From: Massilia sp. UBA2709
Lineage (GTDB): Bacteria; Pseudomonadota; Gammaproteobacteria; Burkholderiales; Burkholderiaceae_D
DNA length: 23,439 nucleotides
Reading direction: 5' to 3'
NCBI GenBank assembly: GCA_002354135.1
Contig: DEKZ01000057.1
Location: 5,773-29,211, forward strand
The translations under genes were made by a program, and so were the position numbers. Below, piece after piece: positions 1 through 7,612 of this stretch (the first letter of the stretch is position 1; each line of letters begins with the position of its first letter). Under the pieces are notes generated by a model that was not told the origin of the DNA, made no database searches, and worked only from the letters and a program-made list of their open reading frames with translations.

Positions 1-4
1 CGGG

Positions 5-20
5 GTGCCCACCCTACGGG
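5..20. repeat. Dispersed intergenic repeat, copy 1 (partial)
   Basis: The string GTGCCCACCCTACGGG sits at the window edge, downstream of the minus-strand DUF1857 gene. The same core (GCCCACCCTACG or its complement CGTAGGGTGGGC) recurs in the intergenic spaces at 12383-12398, 14625-14636 and 14650-14661. It never lies inside a gene here. The left half of this copy is outside the window, so a paired arm cannot be checked. Confidence 0.7.
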
Positions 21-65
21 ATGCATCACGATCACCCAAGCGTAATCGGGTAATCGCCTTGCTCG

Positions 66-551
66 TTAGTTCAGGTAGCTCGCATCCAGCTTCCCCTGCG
101 CCGCCAGCTGGCGCAGGATGCGGATCGTGTCGAGGTCCGCTTCCTGGTACGCCGACTTCTTGAATTCGTCGTACATCTTGTTGGCCTCGTCGACGTGCTC
201 GCCGGTGCCATCGTCGTAGTGGAAGCGCACGAAGAGGCGGACCTCGTCCGGTGCTTCGATCGTCATGGTCAGGCTCGAGGCCTGGATCTCGCCCTGGGCG
301 GGCACCTCGTAGCGCACCTGCTGCAGCGGCGTGAGCACGACGGTGTCTTCGATGACCAGGTCGCCGTAGCGCAGGCGGCGCGTGAAGCTGCCGCTGCTGC
401 GTTCGCCGATCTCGCACTCGTCCAGGTGTGGCACGAACATTTTCGGGGATTCGGCACGGATGACCAGGCCGCGCCACAGCTGTTCGCGGGTGATCGTGTC
501 GATCAGCGGGTTGAGCGGGTCGTTAATTTCAATCAGGTGTTCAAATTTCAT
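66..551 (-). CDS. DUF1857 family protein (SRPBCC/AtaL-like fold)
   Basis: Encodes 161 residues beginning MKFEHLIEINDP and ending in TAA. The N-terminal pattern EHLIEINDPLNP...TREQLWRGLVIRA and the following alternation of short beta-strand-like segments match the DUF1857 family, a START/SRPBCC-type alpha/beta fold related to AtaL. Its biochemical role is not established. There is no signal peptide or membrane segment, so it should be cytoplasmic. The frame stays open upstream to 659, but those extra 36 residues would be translated from the inverted-repeat element at 611-710. The Met at 551 gives the family-typical N-terminus, so I chose it, although its ribosome binding site is weak. A 13-bp palindrome (575-587) lies about 25 nt upstream and may be an operator. 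The gene follows modB on the same strand but is separated from it by the inverted-repeat element, so it is probably its own unit. Confidence 0.82.
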   Translation of the reverse strand: MKFEHLIEINDPLNPLIDTITREQLWRGLVIRAESPKMFVPHLDECEIGERSSGSFTRRLRYGDLVIEDTVVLTPLQQVRYEVPAQGEIQASSLTMTIEAPDEVRLFVRFHYDDGTGEHVDEANKMYDEFKKSAYQEADLDTIRILRQLAAQGKLDASYLN

Positions 552-610
552 CGTTCTCGTGCTCGTCATCAGGCGGCGCAATGCGCCAAAGGGGCGATGG
601 TAACCGATCG

Positions 611-710
611 AGCGTCTAACAAAACCTCCATGGCTGCGTTGCATCGTCTCGCCGTACAAGCCGTACTGTCATCGACGCTGCGCCTTGCCCTGGAGGCTTT
701 GTTAAACGCT
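611..710. repeat. 100-bp inverted-repeat element, attC-like or MITE/REP-like
   Basis: The 20 bases at 611-630 and the reverse complement of 691-710 agree at 18 of 20 positions, flanking about 60 bp of partly self-complementary DNA, so one strand can fold into a long hairpin. The ends contain GTCTAAC (614-620) and GTTAAAC (701-707), which fit the integron attC consensus boxes RYYYAAC and GTTRRRY. Inner boxes CTCCATGG (626-633) and CCCTGGAG (688-695) are complementary at 7 of 8 positions. Against a true attC, the 5-nt spacers between outer and inner boxes also pair at 4 of 5 positions. It begins 13 bp beyond the modB stop and has no T-tract. It could equally be a miniature inverted-repeat element or a large transcript-end hairpin. 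Confidence 0.6.
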
Positions 711-722
711 CTTGATTACCGT

Positions 723-1421
723 TCAATTGGACAGCAGGATCGCGTTCTGCCTACGTTGCAGGAAGGCGATCCCGATCAGGATGGCAAAGGAAATGGCCAG
801 CAACACCAGGGCATATGCGTGCGCCGCGCCATAATTCAACTTCTGCGCTTCATCGTAGAGCGCGATCGAGGCCACCCGGGTCTGTCCCGGAATATTCCCG
901 CCCAGCATCAGCACGACGCCGAACTCGCCCATCGTGTGGGCAAAGCTGAGCGAGACGCCGGTCAGGATGCCGTGCTTCGACAGCGGCAGCACGATCGACC
1001 AGAAGACTTGCCGTTTCGTCAGGCCCAGGGCCAGCGCCGACTGCACCATCTCGCGCCCGACGCCGCGGAACGCCGCCTGGAAGGGCTGGACCGCGAAGGG
1101 CAGGCTGTAGACGACGGAGCCGGCCACCAGCCCGGCGAACGAGAAGGGCAGTGGATGGCCGAGCACGTTCATCCAGGCCGCGCCCAGCGGTTGTTGCGGC
1201 GCCATCAGCATCAGCAGATAAAAGCCGATCACGGTCGGCGGCAGCACGATCGGCAGGCTGACCAGGGTTTCCACGAAAATCACGCCGCGCATCCGGCTGT
1301 TGTTGAGCCAGTTGGCCAGCGGAATGCCGATCACCAGCAGCACCGCCGAGGTGACGAAAGCCAGGCGCAGGGTCAGGCCGATCGCATCCCACAGTTCGGG
1401 CGGGAACTGCCAATCCGTCAT
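723..1421 (-). CDS. modB: Molybdate ABC transporter permease ModB
   Basis: Encodes 232 residues, the usual ModB length, with about five or six hydrophobic membrane segments (the first near residues 13-35, the last near 200-222). The cytoplasmic coupling loop that contacts the ATPase is visible at about 128-148 (ALALGLTKRQVFWSIVLPL), and the ModB-type stretch GEFGVVLMLGGNIPG lies at 165-179. The protein forms the inner-membrane channel for molybdate delivered by ModA. Its ATG overlaps the modA stop in an ATGA arrangement (1418-1421), indicating translational coupling. The ATPase gene modC, which normally follows modB, is absent: the next thing downstream is the inverted-repeat element and then a DUF1857 gene. 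The energising subunit must be encoded elsewhere or borrowed. Confidence 0.93.
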   Translation of the reverse strand: MTDWQFPPELWDAIGLTLRLAFVTSAVLLVIGIPLANWLNNSRMRGVIFVETLVSLPIVLPPTVIGFYLLMLMAPQQPLGAAWMNVLGHPLPFSFAGLVAGSVVYSLPFAVQPFQAAFRGVGREMVQSALALGLTKRQVFWSIVLPLSKHGILTGVSLSFAHTMGEFGVVLMLGGNIPGQTRVASIALYDEAQKLNYGAAHAYALVLLAISFAILIGIAFLQRRQNAILLSN

Positions 1422-2200
1422 TGGGCGGCGCCCGCCCGCAGGCTGAAACCGTTGCGCGCCAGGATGGCGCGCGCTTCCGGCGAGGCGAGGAAGCGCAGGA
1501 AGCCGGCCGCATGCGGGTTCTTCGCGCCGGCGCGGGTGAGGATGGCGCCTTGCTCGATCGGCGCCAACGCGTCCTGGGAAATGAGGGCGTAGCGGCCGAT
1601 GCCCTTCAGCCTGGTCGAGTGCAGGGTCGCAAACGAGATGATGCCGGCCTGGGCGTTGCCGCTCTGGACGAACTGCGCGGTCTGGGCGATGTTTTCGCCG
1701 ACCACGATTTTCGCCTGCGCCGCCTGCCACAGCCCGTCGCGCTCGAGCGCCGCCTTGGCCGCACGGCCGTAGGGGGCGGTGACCGGGTTGGCGATGGCGA
1801 AGCGGCGCACCCGCTTGTCGCTCAGCAGCGCGGCCAGGCCGCGCGCCGGATCGAGCTGCGGGTCGAGCGTCCACAGGGCGATGCGCCCGACCGCATAGGG
1901 GGCGAGGGTGGCGCCGTCGGCCGCGCCAAGCCTGGCGAGCTGGCGCGGATAATCCATGTCGGCCGACAGGAACACCTCGAAAGGCGCGCCGTTGCGAATT
2001 TGTGCAAAAAAGTTGCCAGATGCACCAAGCGAGACTTTCAGCTCGGCGTCGGGTGCGGTTTTCCGGTACGCGGCAGCGAGTTCATCGATACAATAGCCGA
2101 GATCGCTGGCGGCGGCGACCAGCAGCGGACGCGCCAGCGCCGGCAGCGTCAAGGTGCTTGCCAATACGCTTGCCAGCAACAGTACGAAGAATTTTTTCAT
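1418..2200 (-). CDS. modA: Molybdate-binding periplasmic protein ModA
   Basis: Encodes 260 residues starting MKKFFVLLL, with a signal peptide of about 23 residues (cleavage near ALA/RP). The family pattern AAASDL (29-34), GASGNFFAQI (59-68) and PFEVFLSAD (73-81) identifies ModA; the Ser residues in the first two motifs are the expected oxyanion ligands. It captures molybdate (possibly tungstate) in the periplasm for ModB. A second in-frame ATG three codons upstream (2209) would overlap a TACAAT hexamer; I prefer 2200, which gives a normal MKK signal peptide start. No Shine-Dalgarno sequence is visible for either. First gene of the modA-modB pair. I see no ModE-type palindrome in the 69-bp gap to rep. 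Confidence 0.93.
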   Translation of the reverse strand: MKKFFVLLLASVLASTLTLPALARPLLVAAASDLGYCIDELAAAYRKTAPDAELKVSLGASGNFFAQIRNGAPFEVFLSADMDYPRQLARLGAADGATLAPYAVGRIALWTLDPQLDPARGLAALLSDKRVRRFAIANPVTAPYGRAAKAALERDGLWQAAQAKIVVGENIAQTAQFVQSGNAQAGIISFATLHSTRLKGIGRYALISQDALAPIEQGAILTRAGAKNPHAAGFLRFLASPEARAILARNGFSLRAGAAQ

Positions 2201-2207
2201 GCTGAAC

Positions 2208-2213
2208 ATTGTA
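2208..2213 (-). promoter_or_regulatory. Candidate -10 box for modAB
   Basis: The minus strand reads TACAAT ending 7 nt before the chosen modA ATG. If used, transcription would start at or within a base or two of the ATG, giving a leaderless or nearly leaderless mRNA, which fits the missing Shine-Dalgarno. No good -35 hexamer is seen at the usual spacing, so this is tentative. Confidence 0.35.
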
Positions 2214-2236
2214 GCGCGCAGCCATCCAGGCTTCGC

Positions 2237-2242
2237 TACAAT
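2237..2242 (+). promoter_or_regulatory. Candidate -10 box for rep-slyX
   Basis: The plus strand reads TACAAT 27 nt before the rep ATG, divergent from the similar hexamer for modA and only about 23 bp from it. No clear -35 is visible. The expected leader would be about 20 nt. Confidence 0.35.
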
Positions 2243-2269
2243 GCTTGGCTGTCCTCAAGAATATTTCCC

Positions 2270-4351
2270 ATGTCTAATGCACCAAAGTTCGGCCTGAACG
2301 GGCCGCAAAGCGAAGCCGTGCTCTACCTCGACGGCCCCTGCCTGGTGCTGGCGGGCGCCGGCTCGGGCAAGACGCGGGTGATCACCCAGAAGATCGCGTA
2401 CATGATCGAGGACCGCGGCTACGATCCGCGCACGATCGCGGCGCTGACCTTCACCAACAAGGCCGCGCTTGAGATGCAGGAGCGCATCGGCAAGCTCCTG
2501 AAGCAGCCGAAGCAGGCCAAGCAGATCACGGTCTCGACCTTCCACTCGCTTGGCGTCAAGATTTTGCGCCAGGAGGCGGCCGGCGTCGGCCTGAAAGACA
2601 AATTCTCGATCATGGACAGCGACGACTGCTACACGATCGTCTCCAGCCTGGCCGTCACGACCGATAAACAGGAAGTGCGGCGCATCCAGAACATGATCTC
2701 GCTGTGGAAGAACGGCCTGGTCGATCCCGACGACGCCATCAACAACGCCAAGGACGAGGACGAGGCCCAGGCCGGCCGCATCTACCGCAGCTATGTGGCG
2801 ACCCTGCAGGCCTACCAGGCGGTCGACTTCGACGACCTGATCCGCCTGCCGGTGGAACTGTTCCGCAACAACGAGCCGATCCGCGACCGCTGGCAGCGCC
2901 GCCTGCGCTACCTGCTGATGGACGAGTACCAGGACACCAACACCTGCCAGTACGAGCTGGTCAAACTGCTGGTGACGGGCCTCGGCAAGAAGCCGATGTT
3001 CACGGCGGTGGGCGACGACGACCAGGCGATCTACGCCTGGCGCGGCGCCTCGGTCGAAAACCTCAAAACCCTGCAGACCGACTTCCCGGACCTGCGCGTG
3101 ATTAAACTCGAGCAGAACTACCGCTCGACCACGCGCATCCTGCAGGCGGCCAACGCCGTCATCGGCAACAACCCGAAACTGTTCGAGAAGTCGCTGTGGT
3201 CCGAACACGGCCTGGGCGAGCCGATCAAGGTGCTCGGCATGCAGAGCGACGAGCAGGAAGCCGACCAGGTCGCGATCATGATCTCGGCCGACCATTTTCA
3301 ACGCAAGAACAAGTGGACCGACTACGCGATCCTGTACCGCGGCAACCACCAGGCGCGCATCATCGAGCAGGCGCTGCGAAAGGAACGCATTCCGTACACG
3401 ATGTCGGGCGGCCAGAGTTTCTTCGATAAAGCCGAGATCAAGGACATCATCGCCTACCTGCGCCTGATCGCGAACCAGGACGACGATCCGGCCTTCATCC
3501 GTGCCGTGACGACGCCCAAGCGCGGGGTCGGCATGGCGACGCTGGAGGTGCTGGGCGAATTCTCGAAGCAGTGGAACTGCTCGCTGTTCGAGGCCGCCGG
3601 CAAGGGCGGCATCGAAGCGAAACTGCAGGACCGCCAGCTGCACCCGCTGCGCGACTTCTGCCGCTTCATCGACGAGCTGGAAAGCCGCGCCACGCGCCCG
3701 GGACCATCCGGCAGCGGAGAGAATGCGGCCGAGGTGCTGGACGACATGATGAAGGAGATGAATTACGAGCACTACCTGTACGAGAACTTCGACGACCGCG
3801 CGGCGCAGGCCAAGTGGCAGAACGTCATGGAGTTCCTCAACTGGCTGAAGGAGCGCGGCAACGGCGGACGCGACGGCACCGGCGAGGAAAAGAACCTGCT
3901 GGAGCTGACGCAGATGGTGGCCTTGATGTCGATGCTGGAAGGCCAGGACGAAGAACAGGACGCGGTGCGCATGTCGACCCTGCACGCCTCGAAGGGGCTG
4001 GAGTATCCGCACGTGTTCCTGGTCGGCGTGGAAGAGGGCATCCTGCCGCACAAGGGCGATCCGGACGACCCGATCGAGAAGATCGCCGCGCGCATCCAGG
4101 AAGAGCGGAGATTGATGTACGTCGGCATCACGCGTGCCCAGCGCACGCTGCAGGTCACCTGGTGCAAGAAGCGGAAGCGCGCCGGCGAGCTGGTGCACTG
4201 CGATCCTTCGCGCTTCATCAAGGAGATGGCGCTGGACGAGGGCGATGCGCCGCCGAAGGAATCCGAAGTGCTCAGCCCGAAGGAGCGCCTGGCGAATTTG
4301 AAGGCGCTGCTGAATACGCCGAAGCCGGACGCCACCAAGCTGATGTCATAA
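2270..4351 (+). CDS. rep: ATP-dependent DNA helicase Rep (UvrD/Rep superfamily 1)
   Basis: Encodes 693 residues; E. coli Rep has 673. Walker A AGAGSGKT is at 28-35, Walker B DEYQD at 218-222, the GDDDQAIYAWRGA motif follows, and the C-terminal motif YVGITRAQ starts at 617. Overall similarity in wording (GPCLVLAGAGSGKTRVIT, YRGNHQARIIEQALRKERIPY, LHASKGLEYPHVFLVGVEEG) points to Rep rather than UvrD or PcrA. Rep is a 3'-to-5' helicase that travels with the replisome and clears protein roadblocks. The start at 2270 matches the N-terminus of the family. Stop is TAA, 25 nt before slyX on the same strand, so the two are probably cotranscribed. The helicase is intact with no missing motif. Confidence 0.94.
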   Translation: MSNAPKFGLNGPQSEAVLYLDGPCLVLAGAGSGKTRVITQKIAYMIEDRGYDPRTIAALTFTNKAALEMQERIGKLLKQPKQAKQITVSTFHSLGVKILRQEAAGVGLKDKFSIMDSDDCYTIVSSLAVTTDKQEVRRIQNMISLWKNGLVDPDDAINNAKDEDEAQAGRIYRSYVATLQAYQAVDFDDLIRLPVELFRNNEPIRDRWQRRLRYLLMDEYQDTNTCQYELVKLLVTGLGKKPMFTAVGDDDQAIYAWRGASVENLKTLQTDFPDLRVIKLEQNYRSTTRILQAANAVIGNNPKLFEKSLWSEHGLGEPIKVLGMQSDEQEADQVAIMISADHFQRKNKWTDYAILYRGNHQARIIEQALRKERIPYTMSGGQSFFDKAEIKDIIAYLRLIANQDDDPAFIRAVTTPKRGVGMATLEVLGEFSKQWNCSLFEAAGKGGIEAKLQDRQLHPLRDFCRFIDELESRATRPGPSGSGENAAEVLDDMMKEMNYEHYLYENFDDRAAQAKWQNVMEFLNWLKERGNGGRDGTGEEKNLLELTQMVALMSMLEGQDEEQDAVRMSTLHASKGLEYPHVFLVGVEEGILPHKGDPDDPIEKIAARIQEERRLMYVGITRAQRTLQVTWCKKRKRAGELVHCDPSRFIKEMALDEGDAPPKESEVLSPKERLANLKALLNTPKPDATKLMS

Positions 4352-4376
4352 TGCCCGTTTAAACCAGGGAAGCACC

Positions 4377-4580
4377 GTGGACCACGAAGACCGTTTTGTC
4401 GACATCGAAATCAAGCTCGCGCAGCAGGAAGACCTGGTCGACACCCTGAACCAGACCGTCTACCAGCAGGCGCGCAGGATCGACCAATTGGAGGCCATGG
4501 TCACCAAGCTGGCCGAGCACGTGCGCACGCTGCAGGAAGCCGGGCAGAGCCCGATCAACGAGCGGCCGCCGCATTATTGA
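4377..4580 (+). CDS. slyX: SlyX family protein
   Basis: Encodes 67 residues from a GTG start, with AGGGA at 4366-4370 six bases upstream of it as ribosome binding site. The protein is almost entirely heptad-like (EIKLAQQEDLVDTLNQTVYQ...) and ends in PPHY, the hallmark C-terminus of SlyX, a short coiled-coil protein of unknown function. Lies 25 nt downstream of rep and 26 nt upstream of the acyltransferase start, on the same strand, suggesting one transcription unit. Confidence 0.9.
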   Translation: MDHEDRFVDIEIKLAQQEDLVDTLNQTVYQQARRIDQLEAMVTKLAEHVRTLQEAGQSPINERPPHY

Positions 4581-4606
4581 TCGGGCGCCTGCCCGCCGCT
4601 TCCCTG

Positions 4607-5791
4607 ATGACCGACCGCCAGCCCGGACTGGACCTGCTGCGTACGCTCGCCATCGCCTGGGTAATGCTCTATCACCTGGTGAGCTATGGGGTCGCGCTTC
4701 CGGGCGTGGTGAATTACGGCTGGATGGGTGTGGACCTGTTCTTCGTGTTGAGCGGCTACCTGATCGGCGGCCAGGTGCTGCTGCCCTATGCCTGCGGCAG
4801 CCGGCCTCGCTGGCGCGCCTTCATGCTGCGCCGCGCTTTCCGCGTGTTGCCGGCTTACCTGGTGGTGCTCGCCCTGTATGCGCTGTGTCCCTTGGTGCGC
4901 GAAAGCGAGGGGCTGCGCCCTTTGTGGCAGTTCCTGAGCTTCACGGTGAACCTGACGCCAGGCGAGGGCAGGCTCGCGTTGTCGCATGCCTGGTCACTGT
5001 GCGTCGAAGAGCATTTCTATCTGCTGCTGCCGCCCTGCGTCTTGCTGCTGGCGCGCCATCCCGGCGTGCGGAAAACGGCGGCCTTCGCGCTTGCGTTGCT
5101 GGCCGGCGGCATCGTGCTGCGCGCCTGGCTGTGGCAGTACGAGGTCGGGCCTTACCTCTCCGTGGGCAGCGGCGCGGACAGCTTTTTTGTCCGCTACGTG
5201 ACGCTGATCTACAACCCGACCTGGGCCCGCCTCGACGGCCTGCTCGCCGGCGTGGTGCTGGCGGCCACGCACGTATTCCGGCCGGCCTGGTGGGAACTAG
5301 GGGCGCGCTGGAAGCCGCTGTTCCTGGCGGCCGGGCTGGCCGGTCTCGCGCTGGCGGTGCAGTGCGATCCCACCAGCCACCTGGGCGCGGTTGTCGTGTT
5401 TCCATTGATGGCGCTCAGCTTTGCCTGCTGCTTGATCGCTTGTGCCGGCAAAGGGCCTGTGCTTGAGCGGCTGCGCCTGCCAGGAGTGGCGTTCGTCGCC
5501 ACCGTTTCATTCAGCTTGTACCTGACGCACAAGGCGGTGTACCACCTGGTGCGCACACAGTTCGGTGACGTCCTGGCCGGCGCGGACTGGCTGGCGCTCG
5601 GCGCCTACAACCTCGCTGCCCTGGCGGCGGCCACGCTGCTCTACTTCACGGTGGAGCGGCCCTTCCTGCGTTTGCGCGACCGGCTGCTACGGACCGGGCG
5701 AAAACCGCTCAGTTCCCCAGCTGCCCACCCAGCCGTTTGCCCAGGCACAGCAGCGTCAGCGTCGGCGGCAATCCCCATGGCTCGGGAATGA
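4607..5791 (+). CDS. Acyltransferase 3 family membrane protein (OafA/YrhL-like)
   Basis: Encodes 394 residues with about ten hydrophobic segments. N-terminal GLDLLRTLAIAWVMLYHL carries the expected catalytic His (H23); GVDLFFVLSGYLI (41-53), the RRAFRVLPAYL motif (75-85) and AWSLCVEEHFYLLLP (128-142) complete the family signature. Such proteins transfer acyl groups to extracytoplasmic sugars, lipids or polymers from the inner membrane; the substrate cannot be told from sequence. An upstream TTG at 4577, overlapping the slyX stop, would add ten residues; I prefer the ATG, which places the family motif at the N-terminus. The last 28 or so residues are low complexity and lie antisense to the 3' end of the oxidoreductase gene, so the C-terminus looks extended beyond its natural end after LRDRLLRTGRK. 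Confidence 0.87.
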   Translation: MTDRQPGLDLLRTLAIAWVMLYHLVSYGVALPGVVNYGWMGVDLFFVLSGYLIGGQVLLPYACGSRPRWRAFMLRRAFRVLPAYLVVLALYALCPLVRESEGLRPLWQFLSFTVNLTPGEGRLALSHAWSLCVEEHFYLLLPPCVLLLARHPGVRKTAAFALALLAGGIVLRAWLWQYEVGPYLSVGSGADSFFVRYVTLIYNPTWARLDGLLAGVVLAATHVFRPAWWELGARWKPLFLAAGLAGLALAVQCDPTSHLGAVVVFPLMALSFACCLIACAGKGPVLERLRLPGVAFVATVSFSLYLTHKAVYHLVRTQFGDVLAGADWLALGAYNLAALAAATLLYFTVERPFLRLRDRLLRTGRKPLSSPAAHPAVCPGTAASASAAIPMARE

Positions 5792-6995
5792 CGGACGCAT
5801 CGCAGACGTACAGACCTGGCGTCGACGTCTGCAGATTCGCGTCGACACCCTCGCCGATGCGTACGCTCCCACCCGGATGCGCAGCGAAATGCCAGGACTG
5901 GAAAATGTGATGCGCGCCGGCCTGGCGCAGGACCGCCTTCGCCATTTCCACACCTTTGTCTAATTTCTGGCGGTCGCTCTCGGTGAGCCGCTTGTCGGCC
6001 CAGCGCGGCCCGACCTTGCCGCCGATCTCGTCGCGGATCTTGACCATCATGCTCAGGGTGCGCTTGTGCGCGAACACGCGATCAAAACGCCCGACCTGGG
6101 CCGCGAAGGCCGCGTACATCGGCTGCGGCAAGGTCAGATCGGCCAGTACGATCCCTTCCTCATGCAGGGTCGTACCACCCGCCATCGGCACCTCGGCCCC
6201 GCCCTCGATGTCGTCCACGCTGCCCATTACGGCGATCACCGGATCGCTGAAGAAGGGAGAGTGGCGCGGCCCCAGGCTTGAGGCGTGCAGCAGGCGCGGG
6301 CTGCCCAGGCCGCCGCCGGCGAGCACCACGATGGGCGCCGCCACCGTCAGGGTCTTGCCGCCGGTTTCCACCTCGACGCCCGTGGCGCGGCCGTCCTCGA
6401 CCAGCACCCGCAGCACGCGGGCGCGCTCGACCAGTTGCGCGCCATGGCGGCAGGCGTCGTCGAGGAAATCGCGCGCCGTCCACTTGGCGCCGTAGGGGCA
6501 GCCATAGACGCAGCGCCAGCAGCCGCTGCGGCAGGCTGTGGGACGGATCATCTTGTCGAGCTTATGCCAGTCGAGCGACAGGGCGCGCGCGGCCGCCATC
6601 ATGCGTGCGGCCATCGGACCGACGAGGGTATCGGGCAGGGGCGCCATCGGCAGTTCGGCGCGCAATGCGTCCAGGGCCGGCGCCAGGTCGATGCCGTGGC
6701 GCTCGAACATGCCTGGTGGTGGCGGCGCGGCGGTGGCGAAGTTGATGGCCGAGCTCCCGCCGGCCGTGATGCCGGCCACCAGCAGCGAGGCATCACGGTG
6801 CAGGTAGGCGCCCTTGCCGGGAACGGCGGCGATGGCCGCCATCTGCGTCACCGTGCCCTTTAACGGTTCGGCGCCGCCCTGTTCCAGCACCAGCACGCGC
6901 AGGCCGGAGCGGGCCAGCTCGCGCGCGGTGCTGGCGCCGCCGGGGCCGCTGCCGACGACGATGGCGTCATACGAGGGGAGCAGGGTGGGAAGCAT
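5709..6995 (-). CDS. GMC-family FAD-dependent oxidoreductase with four-Cys motif
   Basis: Encodes 428 residues. The N-terminal FAD-binding Rossmann motif VVGSGPGG is at 13-20, followed by VLVLEQGG and the GITAGGSSAINFATA stretch that contacts the flavin. The C-terminal GMC domain has HPGGSVRIG (from 373) and GLYVCDASVIPEPWG...PTLTLL. Between them lies C155-x3-C159-x2-C162-x3-C166 in the context CRSGCWRCVYGCPYGAKW, a cluster known in long-chain alcohol oxidase-like GMC members and reminiscent of ferredoxin ligands. The substrate is probably an alcohol, sterol or sugar; not determinable here. No signal peptide. It lies 45 nt downstream of the PEP-CTERM gene on the same strand with no terminator seen between, so it may share that transcript. 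No clear Shine-Dalgarno. Its 3' end overlaps the acyltransferase by 83 bp. Confidence 0.87.
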   Translation of the reverse strand: MLPTLLPSYDAIVVGSGPGGASTARELARSGLRVLVLEQGGAEPLKGTVTQMAAIAAVPGKGAYLHRDASLLVAGITAGGSSAINFATAAPPPPGMFERHGIDLAPALDALRAELPMAPLPDTLVGPMAARMMAAARALSLDWHKLDKMIRPTACRSGCWRCVYGCPYGAKWTARDFLDDACRHGAQLVERARVLRVLVEDGRATGVEVETGGKTLTVAAPIVVLAGGGLGSPRLLHASSLGPRHSPFFSDPVIAVMGSVDDIEGGAEVPMAGGTTLHEEGIVLADLTLPQPMYAAFAAQVGRFDRVFAHKRTLSMMVKIRDEIGGKVGPRWADKRLTESDRQKLDKGVEMAKAVLRQAGAHHIFQSWHFAAHPGGSVRIGEGVDANLQTSTPGLYVCDASVIPEPWGLPPTLTLLCLGKRLGGQLGN

Positions 6996-7040
6996 GGCGG
7001 CAATGGCTGTCGGGAGACGCCGATGCTACCACGCCTCCAG

Positions 7041-7547
7041 TCAGCGGCTGCGGCGACGGACGGCGAGGAAGCCCAGCGCCGGCAGCATCAGCAGCGCAGT
7101 GGCCGGTTCCGGAACCTCGGCAATGAGCGAGCTGACGCTGCCGCTGGCGACATAGCGATAGATGCCGCAGTTGTTGCACTCCCAGCTCGACGCGGTATTG
7201 ATTGCATACACGCCTGGCCGGGACAGCGCCTCCAGGAACGAAAAGTTGATATACCGATCACCGGTTGTGATGATGAGATTGTTCGGGCCGAAACCGAAGC
7301 CCGCGTAGAACCGGCTGTTCATGGCGTCGAAAGTAAAGGCCGGCAGCACGCCGTCGGTCGTCGAAATGCTGAAGTCGTAACCGGCCCCGGTATCGGCGTC
7401 GTAGGTGAAGTAGCCGCTGCCGGTCGCGCCGTCGGTGAAGCTGAGGTCTTGCAGCGTGAAGGTGATCGGTGCTGCCTGGGCCGGCAGGACTGCCGCCATC
7501 AGTGTGGCGCCCACGAAAGTGGCGCATGCGAGGATATTCTTGTTCAT
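7041..7547 (-). CDS. PEP-CTERM sorting domain protein
   Basis: Encodes 168 residues. A signal peptide (about 1-26, MNKNILACATFVGATLMAA, cleavage near AQA/AP) is followed by a Gly/Ser/Thr- and aromatic-rich beta-type body with a CNNC pair, then VPEPATALLMLPALGFLAV and RRRSR at the C-terminus. The VPEP motif (145-148), hydrophobic helix and basic tail make a textbook PEP-CTERM signal, which exosortase (EpsH/XrtA type) recognises to process and export proteins to the cell surface or exopolysaccharide matrix. No exosortase is in this window. An AGGGA ribosome binding site precedes the ATG, and a sigma-54 promoter lies about 65-80 bp upstream. The body domain is not recognised beyond the general PEP-CTERM style. 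Confidence 0.9.
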   Translation of the reverse strand: MNKNILACATFVGATLMAAVLPAQAAPITFTLQDLSFTDGATGSGYFTYDADTGAGYDFSISTTDGVLPAFTFDAMNSRFYAGFGFGPNNLIITTGDRYINFSFLEALSRPGVYAINTASSWECNNCGIYRYVASGSVSSLIAEVPEPATALLMLPALGFLAVRRRSR

Positions 7548-7612
7548 TTGATTTCCCTGGAAGTTTTGGTATGTGCGCCTGCCAGCATTGTCCGGCAGTA
7601 CCGTTCGGCATC

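Noticed and set aside
66..710. Integron gene cassette carrying the DUF1857 gene
   Set aside because: The attC-like element is at the 5' side of the gene, whereas a cassette has attC after the 3' end. There is no integrase or second attC in the window.
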